From Clostridiales bacterium (GTDB taxonomy: Bacteria > Bacillota > Clostridia > Oscillospirales > Butyricicoccaceae): 54,117 bases of DNA. The position numbers and the translations under genes are program-made. Positions 1 to 9,153 of the stretch are shown here, piece by piece. A model generated the notes under the pieces. The model was given only the letters and a program-made list of their open reading frames with translations, was not told where the DNA came from and ran no database searches. The stretch is from the NCBI GenBank assembly GCA_004555915.1, contig SFJM01000016.1, positions 1-54,117 on the forward strand. Reading direction: 5' to 3'. Position 1 is the first letter of the stretch. Each line of letters opens with the position of its first letter.

Positions 1-128
1 CCCTTCGGTTTTGTCTCGACAACTTAACCTTATCACAGGTTCGCTCTATATTCGCTTTTTATTTTTACTTTTTGTCACGCATCATTGTAACACCTACAGT
101 ATATGGCACTGTAATCCGGATTTTCCTA

Positions 129-157
129 TTGACACCAATGCGTGTGTCGCATATTAT
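129..157 (+). promoter_or_regulatory. sigma-A promoter of acpP
   Basis: TTGACA at 129-134 and TATTAT at 152-157 are separated by exactly 17 bp, about 48 bp before the acpP start. The first 128 bases of the window otherwise show no gene or clear structure. Confidence 0.75.
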
Positions 158-204
158 TGAAATAGCGTACAGCGTTTTATCAGAACGGATAAGGAGGTGA
201 GCGT

Positions 205-435
205 GTGGTATTTGAGAAAGTATGTCAGATTCTTTCCGACCAGTTTGGTGTATCCACCGATTCGCTGAATATGGATACAGCCTTTGTGGAGGATCTGGGA
301 GCAGATTCCCTGGATCTGGTAGAGCTGATGATGAGCATCGAGGAGGCCTTTGACGTGGGTGAAATTGATGAGTCTGAGGCTGCAGGACTGAAAACCATCG
401 GTGACCTGGTTCGCCGTATCGGAGAAGACGATTGA
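205..435 (+). CDS. acpP: acyl carrier protein
   Basis: 76-aa acyl carrier protein, the cytosolic phosphopantetheine carrier of fatty acid synthesis. The family signature is GADSLDLVE at residues 32-40, with Ser35 as the expected 4'-phosphopantetheine attachment site. The rest is an acidic helical bundle (calculated by eye from many D/E residues), and the length is normal for the family. The start is GTG at 205, supported by AAGGAGGTGA at 191-200 and a short spacing; no ATG in frame lies nearby. In Firmicutes acpP is commonly followed by rnc and smc, as here. A promoter at 129-157 and a hairpin at 446-483 suggest that it can be transcribed both as a short abundant message and as part of the downstream operon. 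Confidence 0.95.
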   Translation: MVFEKVCQILSDQFGVSTDSLNMDTAFVEDLGADSLDLVELMMSIEEAFDVGEIDESEAAGLKTIGDLVRRIGEDD

Positions 436-445
436 AAAACACAAG

Positions 446-483
446 TGCCGGTCAGGAGCGTATGATTCTGACCGGCATCTTTC
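446..483 (+). terminator. hairpin after acpP, possible partial terminator
   Basis: TGCCGGTCAG (446-455) pairs perfectly with CTGACCGGCA (468-477). The tail TCTTTC is only weakly U-rich, so it may attenuate rather than end transcription into rnc. Confidence 0.5.
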
Positions 484-501
484 ACAGAAAGGAGCGAAAA
501 C

Positions 502-1182
502 ATGGAAAAAGATGAACTGATCTATCAGTTTCAGGATACCGGACTGCTGACCACCGCCATGACCCATTCCTCTTATGCGAATGAACACCGGGACCAGCAT
601 ATTCAGAACAATGAACGTCTGGAGTTTCTTGGCGATTCCATACTGGGACTTGTATCGGCGGATTATGTCTTTCATCGGTATCCCAATGTACCGGAGGGCC
701 AGCTGACCAAAATGCGTGCCGCAGTGGTATGCGAGAAAACCCTGTATGAGGTCGCCAAGGAACTCGGATTGGACCGTCTGCTGCTGCTGGGCAAGGGCGA
801 GGAAAACGGCGGCGGACGCAAGCGTCCGTCCATTCTGGCGGATTCGGTGGAAGCACTCATCGGCGCGATTTATCTGGATGGCGGCCTGGAACCGGCAAGA
901 GCCTTTATCCTGTCCTTTTTGGAGGCAAAGGTGGATCTTGCCGAGCAGGGCGGCGCGTTCCGGGATTACAAAACCGCATTGCAGGAAATTGTACAGAAAA
1001 ACCGGCAGGAAACCCTGTGCTATCGCCTGAGCGGGGAAAGCGGCCCGGATCATGACAAGCGGTTTACCGTACAGGTGCTGCTCAACCGCAATATCTTTGC
1101 GGAGGGCACCGGACACAGCAAGAAGGAAGCGGAACAGATGGCAGCCAAGGCAGCACTGGAGCTGATGGGCGAGGTGGAATAA
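502..1182 (+). CDS. rnc: ribonuclease III
   Basis: 226-aa double-strand-specific endoribonuclease that processes rRNA precursors and structured mRNAs. The catalytic signature NERLEFLGDS lies at residues 37-46, with Glu41 and Asp45 as metal ligands; the second acidic pair is in LADSVEALIGA (Asp114, Glu117). A C-terminal double-stranded RNA binding domain runs from about residue 155 to the end, with the GHSKKEAEQMAAKAAL helix typical of the fold. The length is standard. GAAAGGAG precedes ATG 502. The next gene begins two bases after the stop, which indicates translational coupling. Confidence 0.96.
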   Translation: MEKDELIYQFQDTGLLTTAMTHSSYANEHRDQHIQNNERLEFLGDSILGLVSADYVFHRYPNVPEGQLTKMRAAVVCEKTLYEVAKELGLDRLLLLGKGEENGGGRKRPSILADSVEALIGAIYLDGGLEPARAFILSFLEAKVDLAEQGGAFRDYKTALQEIVQKNRQETLCYRLSGESGPDHDKRFTVQVLLNRNIFAEGTGHSKKEAEQMAAKAALELMGEVE

Positions 1183-1184
1183 CC

Positions 1185-2156
1185 ATGGCATCCATTGTGC
1201 CGGTGTTTGTCCCCCATGCGGGCTGCCCCTGCCGGTGTGTGTTCTGCAACCAGCGCGCCATTGCCGGACAGGCAGAGCGCATGACACCGGAATGGGCGAA
1301 GGAAATCCTCCGGGAAGCACTTTCCGTATTGCCACAAGGCAGCCGTCCCCAGGCGGCGTTTTACGGCGGCAGCTTTACGGCGATTCCGGTGGAGGAGCAG
1401 GAAGCGCTGCTGGCGGTGACCGACCGGTATCAGGCAGAGGGCCTGCTGTCCTCGGTACGGCTGTCCACCCGGCCGGATGCCATTTCGCCGGATTGCCTGA
1501 CCCGGCTGAAAGCCCATGGCGTGACCGTCATTGAGCTGGGAGCACAGTCCATGGAGGAGGATGTACTGCGGCAGGCAAAGCGCGGGCATACCGCCGCGGA
1601 TACCGTCCGGGCAGCAGAGCAGATTCAGCAGGCAGGGATTTCCCTCATCCTGCAAACCATGGCAGGGCTGCCGGGGGATACCCGGGAAACGGTACGCCGG
1701 ACAGCGGAGCGTGTTGCCGCACTGCATCCCGATGGTGTGCGCATATATCCGGTAGCGGTACTGCCGGATACGGAATTGTATAACCTGTGGCAGGCCGGCA
1801 GCTATCATCCGCTGGAGGTGGAAACCGCGGCGGTCTGGTGTGCGGATATGCTGGAGGTCTTTGCGCGGGAACAGATTCCGGTGATCCGGGTGGGACTCAA
1901 TCCCACAGAGGAGCTGGGCAGCACGGTTGCCGCCGGTGCCTACCATCCCGCCATGGGAGAGCTGGCGTATAGTGAGCTGTGGTACCGAAAGCTGAAGCAG
2001 CAGCTGGCAACCGGCGGCGACACCACCATTTTTGTGCCGGCACGGGAGCTGTCCCGGGCAATCGGGCATAAGCGGCGCAATCTCCTGCGGCTGCGGGAGG
2101 AATTTCCCGAACGAAGCATTACAATCAAACCCATACAGCACCGGCGGGAGCCATAA
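1185..2156 (+). CDS. radical SAM protein (Elp3-like clostridial family between rnc and smc)
   Basis: 323-aa protein. The CxxxCxxC motif at Cys14, Cys18 and Cys21 (in HAGCPCRCVFCNQ) is the radical S-adenosylmethionine [4Fe-4S] site; GGSFTAIP and the LSTRPDAI region fit the SAM-binding barrel of Elp3/HemN-like enzymes. Genes of this type often sit between rnc and smc in Clostridia. The substrate is not known; the Elp3-like core would suggest RNA modification, but the acetyltransferase domain of true Elp3 is missing, so this is only an inference. The ATG lies two bases after the rnc stop. Its own stop codon is inside the loop of the terminator at 2139-2173. Confidence 0.85.
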   Translation: MASIVPVFVPHAGCPCRCVFCNQRAIAGQAERMTPEWAKEILREALSVLPQGSRPQAAFYGGSFTAIPVEEQEALLAVTDRYQAEGLLSSVRLSTRPDAISPDCLTRLKAHGVTVIELGAQSMEEDVLRQAKRGHTAADTVRAAEQIQQAGISLILQTMAGLPGDTRETVRRTAERVAALHPDGVRIYPVAVLPDTELYNLWQAGSYHPLEVETAAVWCADMLEVFAREQIPVIRVGLNPTEELGSTVAAGAYHPAMGELAYSELWYRKLKQQLATGGDTTIFVPARELSRAIGHKRRNLLRLREEFPERSITIKPIQHRREP

Positions 2157-2173
2157 TCCTGCCGGTGTTTTTT
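2139..2173 (+). terminator. intrinsic terminator overlapping the radical SAM stop codon
   Basis: CACCGGCGGGA (2139-2149) pairs with TCCTGCCGGTG (2157-2167), one G-U pair, followed by six T. The TAA stop (2154-2156) is in the 7-nt loop, so translating ribosomes would cover the stem. Confidence 0.85.
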
Positions 2174-2274
2174 CCTTTTCACACAATCCGGGTATATTTG
2201 CCGGAAAAACAGATGGGATATCCTGGCGCATCTGGTTACTTTATCACATTTCGTGCATTTTCTGGCTGGATTGA

Positions 2275-2303
2275 TTGCAACAAAGCCAAAAACATGGTAT
2301 CCT
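2275..2303 (+). promoter_or_regulatory. candidate promoter of smc
   Basis: TTGCAA (2275-2280) and TATCCT (2298-2303) are 17 bp apart, between the preceding terminator and smc. The match is moderate; the context (a terminator just upstream) requires a promoter here. Confidence 0.45.
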
Positions 2304-2370
2304 GTATCATAGAATTCGTATCGGCAGGCGGCAGTATCGCCGGTAACGCCGATCAGCAAGGAGCAATTGC

Positions 2371-5300
2371 GTGTATTTAAAATCACTGGAATTACAGGGC
2401 TTTAAATCCTTCCCCGACCGGACGCTCATCCGTTTTTCTGACGGCATGACGGCGATTGTAGGCCCCAACGGAAGCGGAAAATCGAATATTTCGGATGCCA
2501 TCCGCTGGGTACTGGGCGAGCAGTCCACCAAAAGCCTGCGCGGTGCCAAGATGGAGGATGTTGTGTTTGGCGGTACAGCAAAACGCAGTCCCATGGGGGC
2601 GGCACGTGTCACGCTGATTCTGGATAATTCCGCCGGACAGTTCCCTGTGGATGCCACGGAAGTGATGGTGACACGGAAATATTTCCGTTCCGGTGAAAGT
2701 GAATATTACCTCAACCGCAAGCGGGTACGTCTGCGGGATATCCGGGAAGTGTTTATGGATACCGGTCTGGGTCATGATGGCTATTCCATCATCGGACAGG
2801 GCCGTATTGATGAAATTCTCGCTACCAAGAGTACCGACCGCCGGGAGGTTTTTGAGGAGGCCGCCGGTGTCACACGGTTCCGCGCCCGGAAGGATGAGGC
2901 GGAACGCAAGCTGGATCAGACCGCCGACAATCTGGTGCGCATCCGGGATATCTGGAATGAGCTGGATGCCCGTTCCGGGCCGCTGGAGCGGCAGGCGCAA
3001 AACGCGAAGCAGTATCTGGAGCTGCGGGATCAGCTGCGGGTGCATGAGGTGTCCCTGTGGATGGATACGCTGGACGGCATGAAGGACCTGAAGGAACAAA
3101 GCGACCGGGACCGTCTGGAGGCACAAAAGCAGCTGGAAACCGTCCGCAGCCAGCAGCAGGAGCAATATGCCTGCGCGGAGCGTCTGGCAGAGGACATGCG
3201 CCAGTCGGATATGCAGGCGGAACAGCTGCAGGCAGAGCTGACCCGTACCGAGGAGGAATCCAGTACCCTGTCCCGGCGCATGGCGGTGCTGGAGGAAACC
3301 CGTCGGAATGCGGCAGAAAACATCGGGCTGGCAAAGGGGCAGCTGGAAGCCCAGAAGGAGCAGGCGGGTGCGCTGGAGCAGCAGCTGCAGGCACGCAAAG
3401 ACCGTCTGCATGCGCTGGAACAGGAAATTCAGCAGCAGACTGCTGCCTGGGAAAACAGGCAGAAGGAAATCGGGCAGTTAACTGCCCGGATGGATGGCGG
3501 GCAGCAGCAGGCAGAGGAACTGCGGCAGCAGGCGGATGCCATCAGTGAAACCATGTTTGCCGTGCAGGCGGACCAGCGCGGCGTACAGATGCAGCTGGAA
3601 GCGCTGGAGGGCAGGGGAAAAAACGTTGGTGACGATGTGCGCTCGGCACAGGCACGCACCGAACAGGAAGAAGCGGCCCAGCAGGAGATGCAGCAGGAGC
3701 TGGATGCCCTGCGCAAACACATTGCACAGGCGGAACGGGAACAGGCAGCCTGCCAGCAAAAGGCACGGGAGGCCGGGCAAAAGCTGGCAGAAGCACGGGA
3801 GCAGCATCAGAAGCTCACCGCAGCACTGACCGACAGCCGTAATCGCATCCGCATGCTGACCGAGCTGCAGCGGGAATATGAAGGCTTTTCCCGTGCCGTC
3901 AAGCTGGTCATGAACCAGGCATCCTCCGGTGCACTCAAAGGTGTCCGCGGGCCGTTGTCCTCACTGATTCAGGTTTCTGACCGGTATGTGACGGCGATTG
4001 AAACGGCGCTGGGAGCTGCTGCCTCCAATATCATTGTGGAATGTGCGGAGGACGGTAAAAAAGCCATCCAGCTGCTCAAACGGCGGGACAGCGGCAGAGC
4101 CACCTTCCTGCCCATGGATACCATCCGTCCCCAGTCCCTGCGGGAAAGCGGGCTGGAGCATCAGGCAGGCTTTTGCGGCATCGCCGCCGACCTGGTGGAA
4201 TGTGAAGCGGATTACCGGGACATTGTGGATAACGCCCTGGGCCGCACGGCGGTGGCGGCGGATATGGACAGTGCACTGGCCATGGCACGGCAGTATTACA
4301 ACCGGTTCCGCATTGTGACGCTGGATGGACAGGTGATCCATGCAGGCGGCTCCATGACCGGCGGCTCGGCAAACCGGTCCTCCGGTATCCTGTCCCGTGC
4401 CAACCAGCTGGCACAGCAGCAGGAAACCGAAAAAACACAGGAAAAACAGCTGCAGGAGCTGGAAGACCATGGCAGGCAGCTGGCGGAGCAGTTTGGAAAA
4501 GCCAATGAAGCGGCGGAACAGGCGGCAGACGAATTGGTACAGCAGCGGCAGAAGCTGGCGGCAGTATCCGCCCAGCTGCAGCAGCACCGCATTCTGCTGG
4601 ACAGTGTCCGGCAGGCGGAGGAGCAGTTCCGCGCGGAGCAGACCAGTGCCGAACAGCAGAAGCAGGAGCTGCGCCGAAAGACCGCAAAGCTGGAGCAGCA
4701 GGCGGCAGAGCTGGGCCGGGAACGGCAGAATGCCATGCGCAGGCTGAATCAGGCAGCCGGACAGGCACAGGAGCTTGCCCGGAAACTGACGGAATTGACA
4801 GAAGCAGCCGCACAGCTGCGTACCGGGCTGGCGCAGGCACAGACCGAACGGGAAACCGTGGGGCAGGCGCTGGCAGATTTGCAGCAGATGGCGGACACTA
4901 CCCGTCAGACGGCAGAGGACCACCGCCGACGGATTGCGGAATATGAAGCGGCAATCCGGCAGGCAGAGGAGGAGCGCCGCCAGCTGGAGCAGGCAAGTGA
5001 AAAAAGCGGCCTGCGCACCGGACAGCTCCGGGCACAGCTGCAGGAGTGCGGACAAAACCGTCTGCGGCTGGAGAAAAATAAAACCGAAGCGGAGAAAAAA
5101 GCGAGAAGCATTGGCAATGATATCATTGTGCTGGAACGCAAACATGCGGAGGCGGAAGCTGCCGCGCAGCGGGTGCACAGTGAGGAACAGCAGATTCTGG
5201 ACAAAATGTGGGAAAGCTATGAGCTGACCCCCACGGCGGCACGCAATCTGGCGCAGCCGGTAACCGACCGGCAGGAGGAGGAAAAACAGGCCTCCGGCCT

Positions 5301-5946
5301 GCGGAAGTCCATCAGGGCACTGGGCCCGGTGAATCTGGCAGCTATTGAGGAATATACCGAGCTGAGCCAGCGGCTGGCCTTCCTGACCGAACAGAAAAAT
5401 GATCTGGAGCAGGCGGAAACCGAGCTGCGGGGCATTATCGGACAGCTGACCGAGCAGATGAAGCAGGTATTTGCCGCATCCTTTGCCCAGCTCAACCAGT
5501 ATTTCGGCGAAACCTTCCGGGAGATTTTCGGGGGCGGCAGCGCGGAGCTGGTGCTGGAGGATGAACAGGATATTCTGGGCTGCGGCATTGAAATCCGGGT
5601 CACCCCGCCGGGCAAGTCGCTCAAAAACCTGTCGCTGCTTTCCGGCGGCGAAAAGGCGTTTGTTGCCATTGCGCTGTATTTCGCGATTTTAAAGGTACGT
5701 CCCACGCCATTCTGCGTGCTGGACGAGATTGAAGCCGCGCTGGATGATGTAAATGTCACCCGGTTTGCCCAGTATCTGCAGCGGCTGTCAGATAAAACCC
5801 AGTTCATTGTCATTACCCACCGCCGCGGCACCATGGAGGAAGCGGACATGCTGTATGGCGTGACCATGCAGGAGCGTGGCGTTTCCAAGCTGTTGATGCT
5901 GAATATTGCGGATGTGGAACGGGAAATGAACATGGAGTTGACATAA
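2371..5946 (+). CDS. smc: chromosome segregation ATPase SMC
   Basis: 1191-aa SMC protein, the core of the condensin-like complex with ScpA/ScpB that compacts and segregates the chromosome. The Walker A motif GPNGSGKSN is at residues 31-39. Two very long Gln/Glu/Ala-rich coiled coils flank a hinge domain at roughly 525-670 (it ends near GGSMTGGSANRSSG). The ABC signature LSLLSGGEKAF is near residue 1088 and Walker B CVLDEIEAALDD near 1115-1126. The length matches the family. The start is GTG at 2371 with AAGGAG at 2358-2363. ftsY follows after 14 bp, the usual smc-ftsY pairing in Gram-positive bacteria. Confidence 0.97.
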   Translation: MYLKSLELQGFKSFPDRTLIRFSDGMTAIVGPNGSGKSNISDAIRWVLGEQSTKSLRGAKMEDVVFGGTAKRSPMGAARVTLILDNSAGQFPVDATEVMVTRKYFRSGESEYYLNRKRVRLRDIREVFMDTGLGHDGYSIIGQGRIDEILATKSTDRREVFEEAAGVTRFRARKDEAERKLDQTADNLVRIRDIWNELDARSGPLERQAQNAKQYLELRDQLRVHEVSLWMDTLDGMKDLKEQSDRDRLEAQKQLETVRSQQQEQYACAERLAEDMRQSDMQAEQLQAELTRTEEESSTLSRRMAVLEETRRNAAENIGLAKGQLEAQKEQAGALEQQLQARKDRLHALEQEIQQQTAAWENRQKEIGQLTARMDGGQQQAEELRQQADAISETMFAVQADQRGVQMQLEALEGRGKNVGDDVRSAQARTEQEEAAQQEMQQELDALRKHIAQAEREQAACQQKAREAGQKLAEAREQHQKLTAALTDSRNRIRMLTELQREYEGFSRAVKLVMNQASSGALKGVRGPLSSLIQVSDRYVTAIETALGAAASNIIVECAEDGKKAIQLLKRRDSGRATFLPMDTIRPQSLRESGLEHQAGFCGIAADLVECEADYRDIVDNALGRTAVAADMDSALAMARQYYNRFRIVTLDGQVIHAGGSMTGGSANRSSGILSRANQLAQQQETEKTQEKQLQELEDHGRQLAEQFGKANEAAEQAADELVQQRQKLAAVSAQLQQHRILLDSVRQAEEQFRAEQTSAEQQKQELRRKTAKLEQQAAELGRERQNAMRRLNQAAGQAQELARKLTELTEAAAQLRTGLAQAQTERETVGQALADLQQMADTTRQTAEDHRRRIAEYEAAIRQAEEERRQLEQASEKSGLRTGQLRAQLQECGQNRLRLEKNKTEAEKKARSIGNDIIVLERKHAEAEAAAQRVHSEEQQILDKMWESYELTPTAARNLAQPVTDRQEEEKQASGLRKSIRALGPVNLAAIEEYTELSQRLAFLTEQKNDLEQAETELRGIIGQLTEQMKQVFAASFAQLNQYFGETFREIFGGGSAELVLEDEQDILGCGIEIRVTPPGKSLKNLSLLSGGEKAFVAIALYFAILKVRPTPFCVLDEIEAALDDVNVTRFAQYLQRLSDKTQFIVITHRRGTMEEADMLYGVTMQERGVSKLLMLNIADVEREMNMELT

Positions 5947-5960
5947 GGAGGGATTCTATT

Positions 5961-6881
5961 ATGGGATTTTTTGATAAGATCAAACAAGGACTGAAAAAAA
6001 CCACCGATGCGGTCAGCGAGTCCATCGGTGACGTAATGGCTGCCTTTGTCAAGGTGGATGACGATTTGCTGGAAGAGCTGGAGGAAGCCATGATTCTGGC
6101 TGACCTGGGTGCGGTAACCGCATCCAACGCGGTGGAGGAGCTGCGTGACTGTGCCAAGCACCAGCGCATCAATACCAGGGAAGAGCTGCGGTACGCACTG
6201 TGTGACATCCTCAGCGGCATGATGCAGGAGGATACCGGATTGGATGTTTCCAAAGAGCCGGCAGTCATTCTGGTCATCGGTGTCAACGGCGTAGGCAAGA
6301 CAACCACCATCGGCAAGCTGGCAGCTTCCTATGTGGCACAGGGCAAGCGTGTCATGCTGGCAGCGGCGGATACCTTCCGTGCGGCGGCAGCAGACCAGCT
6401 GACCATCTGGGCGGAGCGCTCCGGCGCGGATATCGTCCGCCATGGGGAAGGCGCAGACCCGGCTGCGGTGGTATTCGATTCCATTGCCGCCGCAAAGGCA
6501 CGTGGCTGTGATATCATTATTGTGGATACGGCAGGCCGCCTGCACAACAAGGCGAACCTGATGAATGAGCTGAATAAAATTGACCGTGTCATTACCCGCG
6601 AGCTGCCGGATTCCAGCCGGGAAACCCTGCTGGTACTGGATGCCACCACCGGACAGAATGCGGTATCCCAGGCAGAACAGTTTAACAAGGCGGCAAAGCT
6701 CACCGGCATCGTGCTGACCAAGCTGGATGGTACGGCAAAGGGCGGCATTGTGGTGGCAATTTCTGCCGGACTGGGTGTACCGGTCAAATATGTCGGCGTA
6801 GGTGAAGGCATTGATGACCTGATGCCGTTTGAAAAGCAGGCATTTGTACAGGCTCTGCTGCCGATGGAAGGAGAGGAATAA
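5961..6881 (+). CDS. ftsY: signal recognition particle receptor FtsY
   Basis: 306-aa SRP GTPase that docks ribosome-nascent chains with SRP at the membrane translocon. The four-helix N domain covers about residues 1-95. The G domain contains GVNGVGKTT at 107-115, DTAGRLH from Asp189 and TKLDGTAKGG from about 253. The acidic A domain of the E. coli protein is absent and an amphipathic start (MGFFDKIKQGLKKTTD) replaces it, as is normal in Firmicutes. The start ATG is preceded by AAGGAGG. It ends 5 bp before rph. Confidence 0.97.
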   Translation: MGFFDKIKQGLKKTTDAVSESIGDVMAAFVKVDDDLLEELEEAMILADLGAVTASNAVEELRDCAKHQRINTREELRYALCDILSGMMQEDTGLDVSKEPAVILVIGVNGVGKTTTIGKLAASYVAQGKRVMLAAADTFRAAAADQLTIWAERSGADIVRHGEGADPAAVVFDSIAAAKARGCDIIIVDTAGRLHNKANLMNELNKIDRVITRELPDSSRETLLVLDATTGQNAVSQAEQFNKAAKLTGIVLTKLDGTAKGGIVVAISAGLGVPVKYVGVGEGIDDLMPFEKQAFVQALLPMEGEE

Positions 6882-6886
6882 AACCA

Positions 6887-7612
6887 ATGGCAAGACCGGA
6901 TTTACGGCGCAACGATGAACTGCGCAAAATGAAGATAGTAACCGATTTCACCATGCATGCGGAGGGCTCCGTCCTGATTTCCGTGGGCAATACCAAGGTA
7001 ATCTGCAATGCAACGGTGGAAGAGGATGTACCGCCCCATGTACGGGGTACCGGACGGGGCTGGGTGACAGCGGAATACAGCATGCTGCCCAGAGCCACCA
7101 ATACCCGCAACCGGCGGGATATTTCCAAGCTCAAGCTGAATGGCAGAAGCGCGGAAATCCAGCGCCTGATCGGCCGTGCCCTGCGTGCGGTCACCGATAT
7201 GGAAGCGCTGGGAGAACGGCAGATTATCATTGACTGTGATGTCATTCAGGCAGATGGCGGCACACGCTGCGCTTCCATCACCGGCGGCTATGTGGCGCTG
7301 TGGCTGGCATGCAAAAAGCTGGTGGATCAGGGCGTGCTCAAAAAGATTCCGCTGACCGGACAGGTGGCAGCGGTTTCCGCCGGTATCTGGAATGATGAAC
7401 CGATTCTTGACCTTGCGTATGAGGAAGATTCCCATGCCATTGTGGACGCAAACTTTGTCATGACGGAAAAGGGTGAATTTGTCGAAATTCAGGGCACCGG
7501 TGAAGGCAGGCCGTTCAGCAAGGAAGAGCTGAACAAGCTGATGTCGCTGGCGCGCCGCGGCACGGCAAAGCTTTGCCGGGAACAGAGAAAGATTACGGGT
7601 GAGATCGGATGA
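6887..7612 (+). CDS. rph: ribonuclease PH
   Basis: 241-aa phosphorolytic 3'-5' exoribonuclease that trims tRNA precursors. The start MARPDLRRNDELR and the segments GRGWVTAEYSMLPRAT and IQADGGTRCASITG are hallmarks of the family, including the phosphate-binding residues near GGTR. The length is typical. It overlaps rdgB by four bases (ATGA), so the two are translationally coupled; the rph-rdgB pairing is common in Firmicutes. Confidence 0.96.
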   Translation: MARPDLRRNDELRKMKIVTDFTMHAEGSVLISVGNTKVICNATVEEDVPPHVRGTGRGWVTAEYSMLPRATNTRNRRDISKLKLNGRSAEIQRLIGRALRAVTDMEALGERQIIIDCDVIQADGGTRCASITGGYVALWLACKKLVDQGVLKKIPLTGQVAAVSAGIWNDEPILDLAYEEDSHAIVDANFVMTEKGEFVEIQGTGEGRPFSKEELNKLMSLARRGTAKLCREQRKITGEIG

Positions 7613-8205
7613 AATTCGTATTCGCTTCACACAATAAGGGAAAAATACAGGAAGTACAGGAGATTCTCGCGCCATTCGGCATTGAGATTGAACCGATTCC
7701 GGCGGATTTTCCGGAAATCGAGGAAAACGGTACATCCTTTGAGGAAAACGCAAAGATCAAGGCGCGGGCTGTGTGCAAGGCAACCGGATTGCCGGCGGTG
7801 GCGGATGATTCCGGTCTGACCGTGGATGCACTGGACGGCTTCCCGGGCATCCATTCCGCACGCTGGGCAGGACCGGAGGCAGATGCCCATGACCGCAACC
7901 AGCTGCTGCTGGAAAAGCTGCTGTCGGTACCGGAAGACCAGCGGGGCGCGCAGTTTGTCTGTGTGGCGGCCTGCGTGTTCCCGGACGGCAAAGAGCTGGC
8001 GGTGCGGGGGCAGTGCCGCGGCACCATTCTGGGTGAGGAGCATGGCGACGGCGGCTTTGGCTATGACCCGATTTTCTGCGTGCCGGAATATGGCTGCACC
8101 TTTGGTGAGCTGGCATCAGATGTGAAAAATTCCATTTCCCATCGTGCACGGGCATTTACGGCGCTGGGAAGTGCACTGCGGACACTGTTACAGGAAGGAG
8201 AATGA
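7609..8205 (+). CDS. rdgB: XTP/dITP diphosphatase (RdgB/HAM1 family)
   Basis: 198-aa non-canonical purine nucleoside triphosphate pyrophosphatase that removes dITP, XTP and similar nucleotides from the pool. SHNKGKIQE at residues 6-14, GTSFEENAKIKA, ADDSGLTVDALDGFPGIHSARWAG and the C-terminal SHRARAFTAL are diagnostic, with the acidic metal-binding ADDSG loop intact. The ATGA overlap with rph at the front and a second ATGA overlap with yhbY at the end indicate a tightly packed operon. Confidence 0.96.
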   Translation: MKFVFASHNKGKIQEVQEILAPFGIEIEPIPADFPEIEENGTSFEENAKIKARAVCKATGLPAVADDSGLTVDALDGFPGIHSARWAGPEADAHDRNQLLLEKLLSVPEDQRGAQFVCVAACVFPDGKELAVRGQCRGTILGEEHGDGGFGYDPIFCVPEYGCTFGELASDVKNSISHRARAFTALGSALRTLLQEGE

Positions 8206-8507
8206 CCATGCTGACAAGCAAACAGCGGGCACGCCTGCGTGCCATGGCAAATACACTCAATGATACCGTACTGATCGGCAAGGAAGGCATCACGGATGCG
8301 GTGCTGGCACAGACCGAGGAGGTACTGGAAAAGCATGAGCTGATTAAAATTAAAATTCTGGAGACCGCGATGATGACACCGAGGGAAGCCCAGGGCATCC
8401 TGTGTGAGGCGCTGGACGCGGAGCCGGTACAGTGCATCGGCACCAAGGCGGTCATTTTCCGTGTGGCACGGGAACCGGACAACCGGCATATCAACCCGAA
8501 CGTATGA
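8202..8507 (+). CDS. yhbY: YhbY/CRM-domain RNA-binding protein
   Basis: 101-aa single CRM-domain protein associated with ribosome assembly. LTSKQRARLRAMAN at the start and LIGKEGIT, followed by a C-terminal beta strand with GTKAVIFR, match the family. Two in-frame starts are possible: ATG 8202, overlapping the rdgB stop, and ATG 8208. GGAAGGAG sits about 4 bases before the first and 10 before the second, so 8208 (99 aa) is also credible. nadD starts within its last codons, a common yhbY-nadD coupling. Confidence 0.93.
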   Translation: MTMLTSKQRARLRAMANTLNDTVLIGKEGITDAVLAQTEEVLEKHELIKIKILETAMMTPREAQGILCEALDAEPVQCIGTKAVIFRVAREPDNRHINPNV

Positions 8508-9097
8508 GAATTGGCATTATGGGCGGCACCTTTAACCCGCCCCACAACGGACATGTGCATGCCGCGCAGCAGGCCGCACAGACATTGCGGTTCGACCGTC
8601 TGCTGCTGATTCCGGACAATGTGCCGCCTCATAAGACCCTGCCAAAGGGCTCGGCCAGCGGGGAACAGCGGCTGGAAATGACCCGCCGGATGGCAAAACT
8701 GATTCCGGGCGCGGAGGCTTCGGATATGGAGCTTCGGCGGGGCGGACGGAGCTATACCGCGGAAACCCTGCGCCGCCTGACGGCAGAGCATCCGGGCAGT
8801 GAGCTGTATTTTATCATGGGAACTGACATGCTGCTGACACTGGACCAATGGCGGGAGCCGGAGGTGATCTGTGCACTGGCGACACTGGCTGTCATTGCAC
8901 GGGATGAAGCGGACCGCACTGCCATTGCACGCAAGGCTGCATGGCTGAAGGACAAATGGCAGGCACGGGTGGCAATTGTGGACTGTCCTGCCCTGCCGGT
9001 ATCCTCGACAGAGGTGCGTGCTGACCGTCAGCGGTGCCGGGAAATGGTGCCGGCAGAGATTTTTGCCTATATTGAACGGCAGAATTTATATTTTTAA
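8504..9097 (+). CDS. nadD: nicotinate-nucleotide adenylyltransferase
   Basis: 197-aa enzyme that joins nicotinate mononucleotide and ATP to form deamido-NAD in NAD synthesis. GGTFNPPHNGH at residues 7-17 is the nucleotidyltransferase motif (HxGH-type) and SSTEVRADRQ near the C terminus is the ISSTxxR motif. An upstream in-frame extension exists, but ATG 8504 overlapping the yhbY stop gives exactly the family N terminus (MRIGIMGGTFNP). It is followed by yqeK, its usual neighbour in Firmicutes. Confidence 0.95.
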   Translation: MRIGIMGGTFNPPHNGHVHAAQQAAQTLRFDRLLLIPDNVPPHKTLPKGSASGEQRLEMTRRMAKLIPGAEASDMELRRGGRSYTAETLRRLTAEHPGSELYFIMGTDMLLTLDQWREPEVICALATLAVIARDEADRTAIARKAAWLKDKWQARVAIVDCPALPVSSTEVRADRQRCREMVPAEIFAYIERQNLYF

Positions 9098-9153
9098 TGG
9101 ATTTGGGGAAACCATGTGCAGCATGCCTGCACATAACAGAACGGAGGATAACC

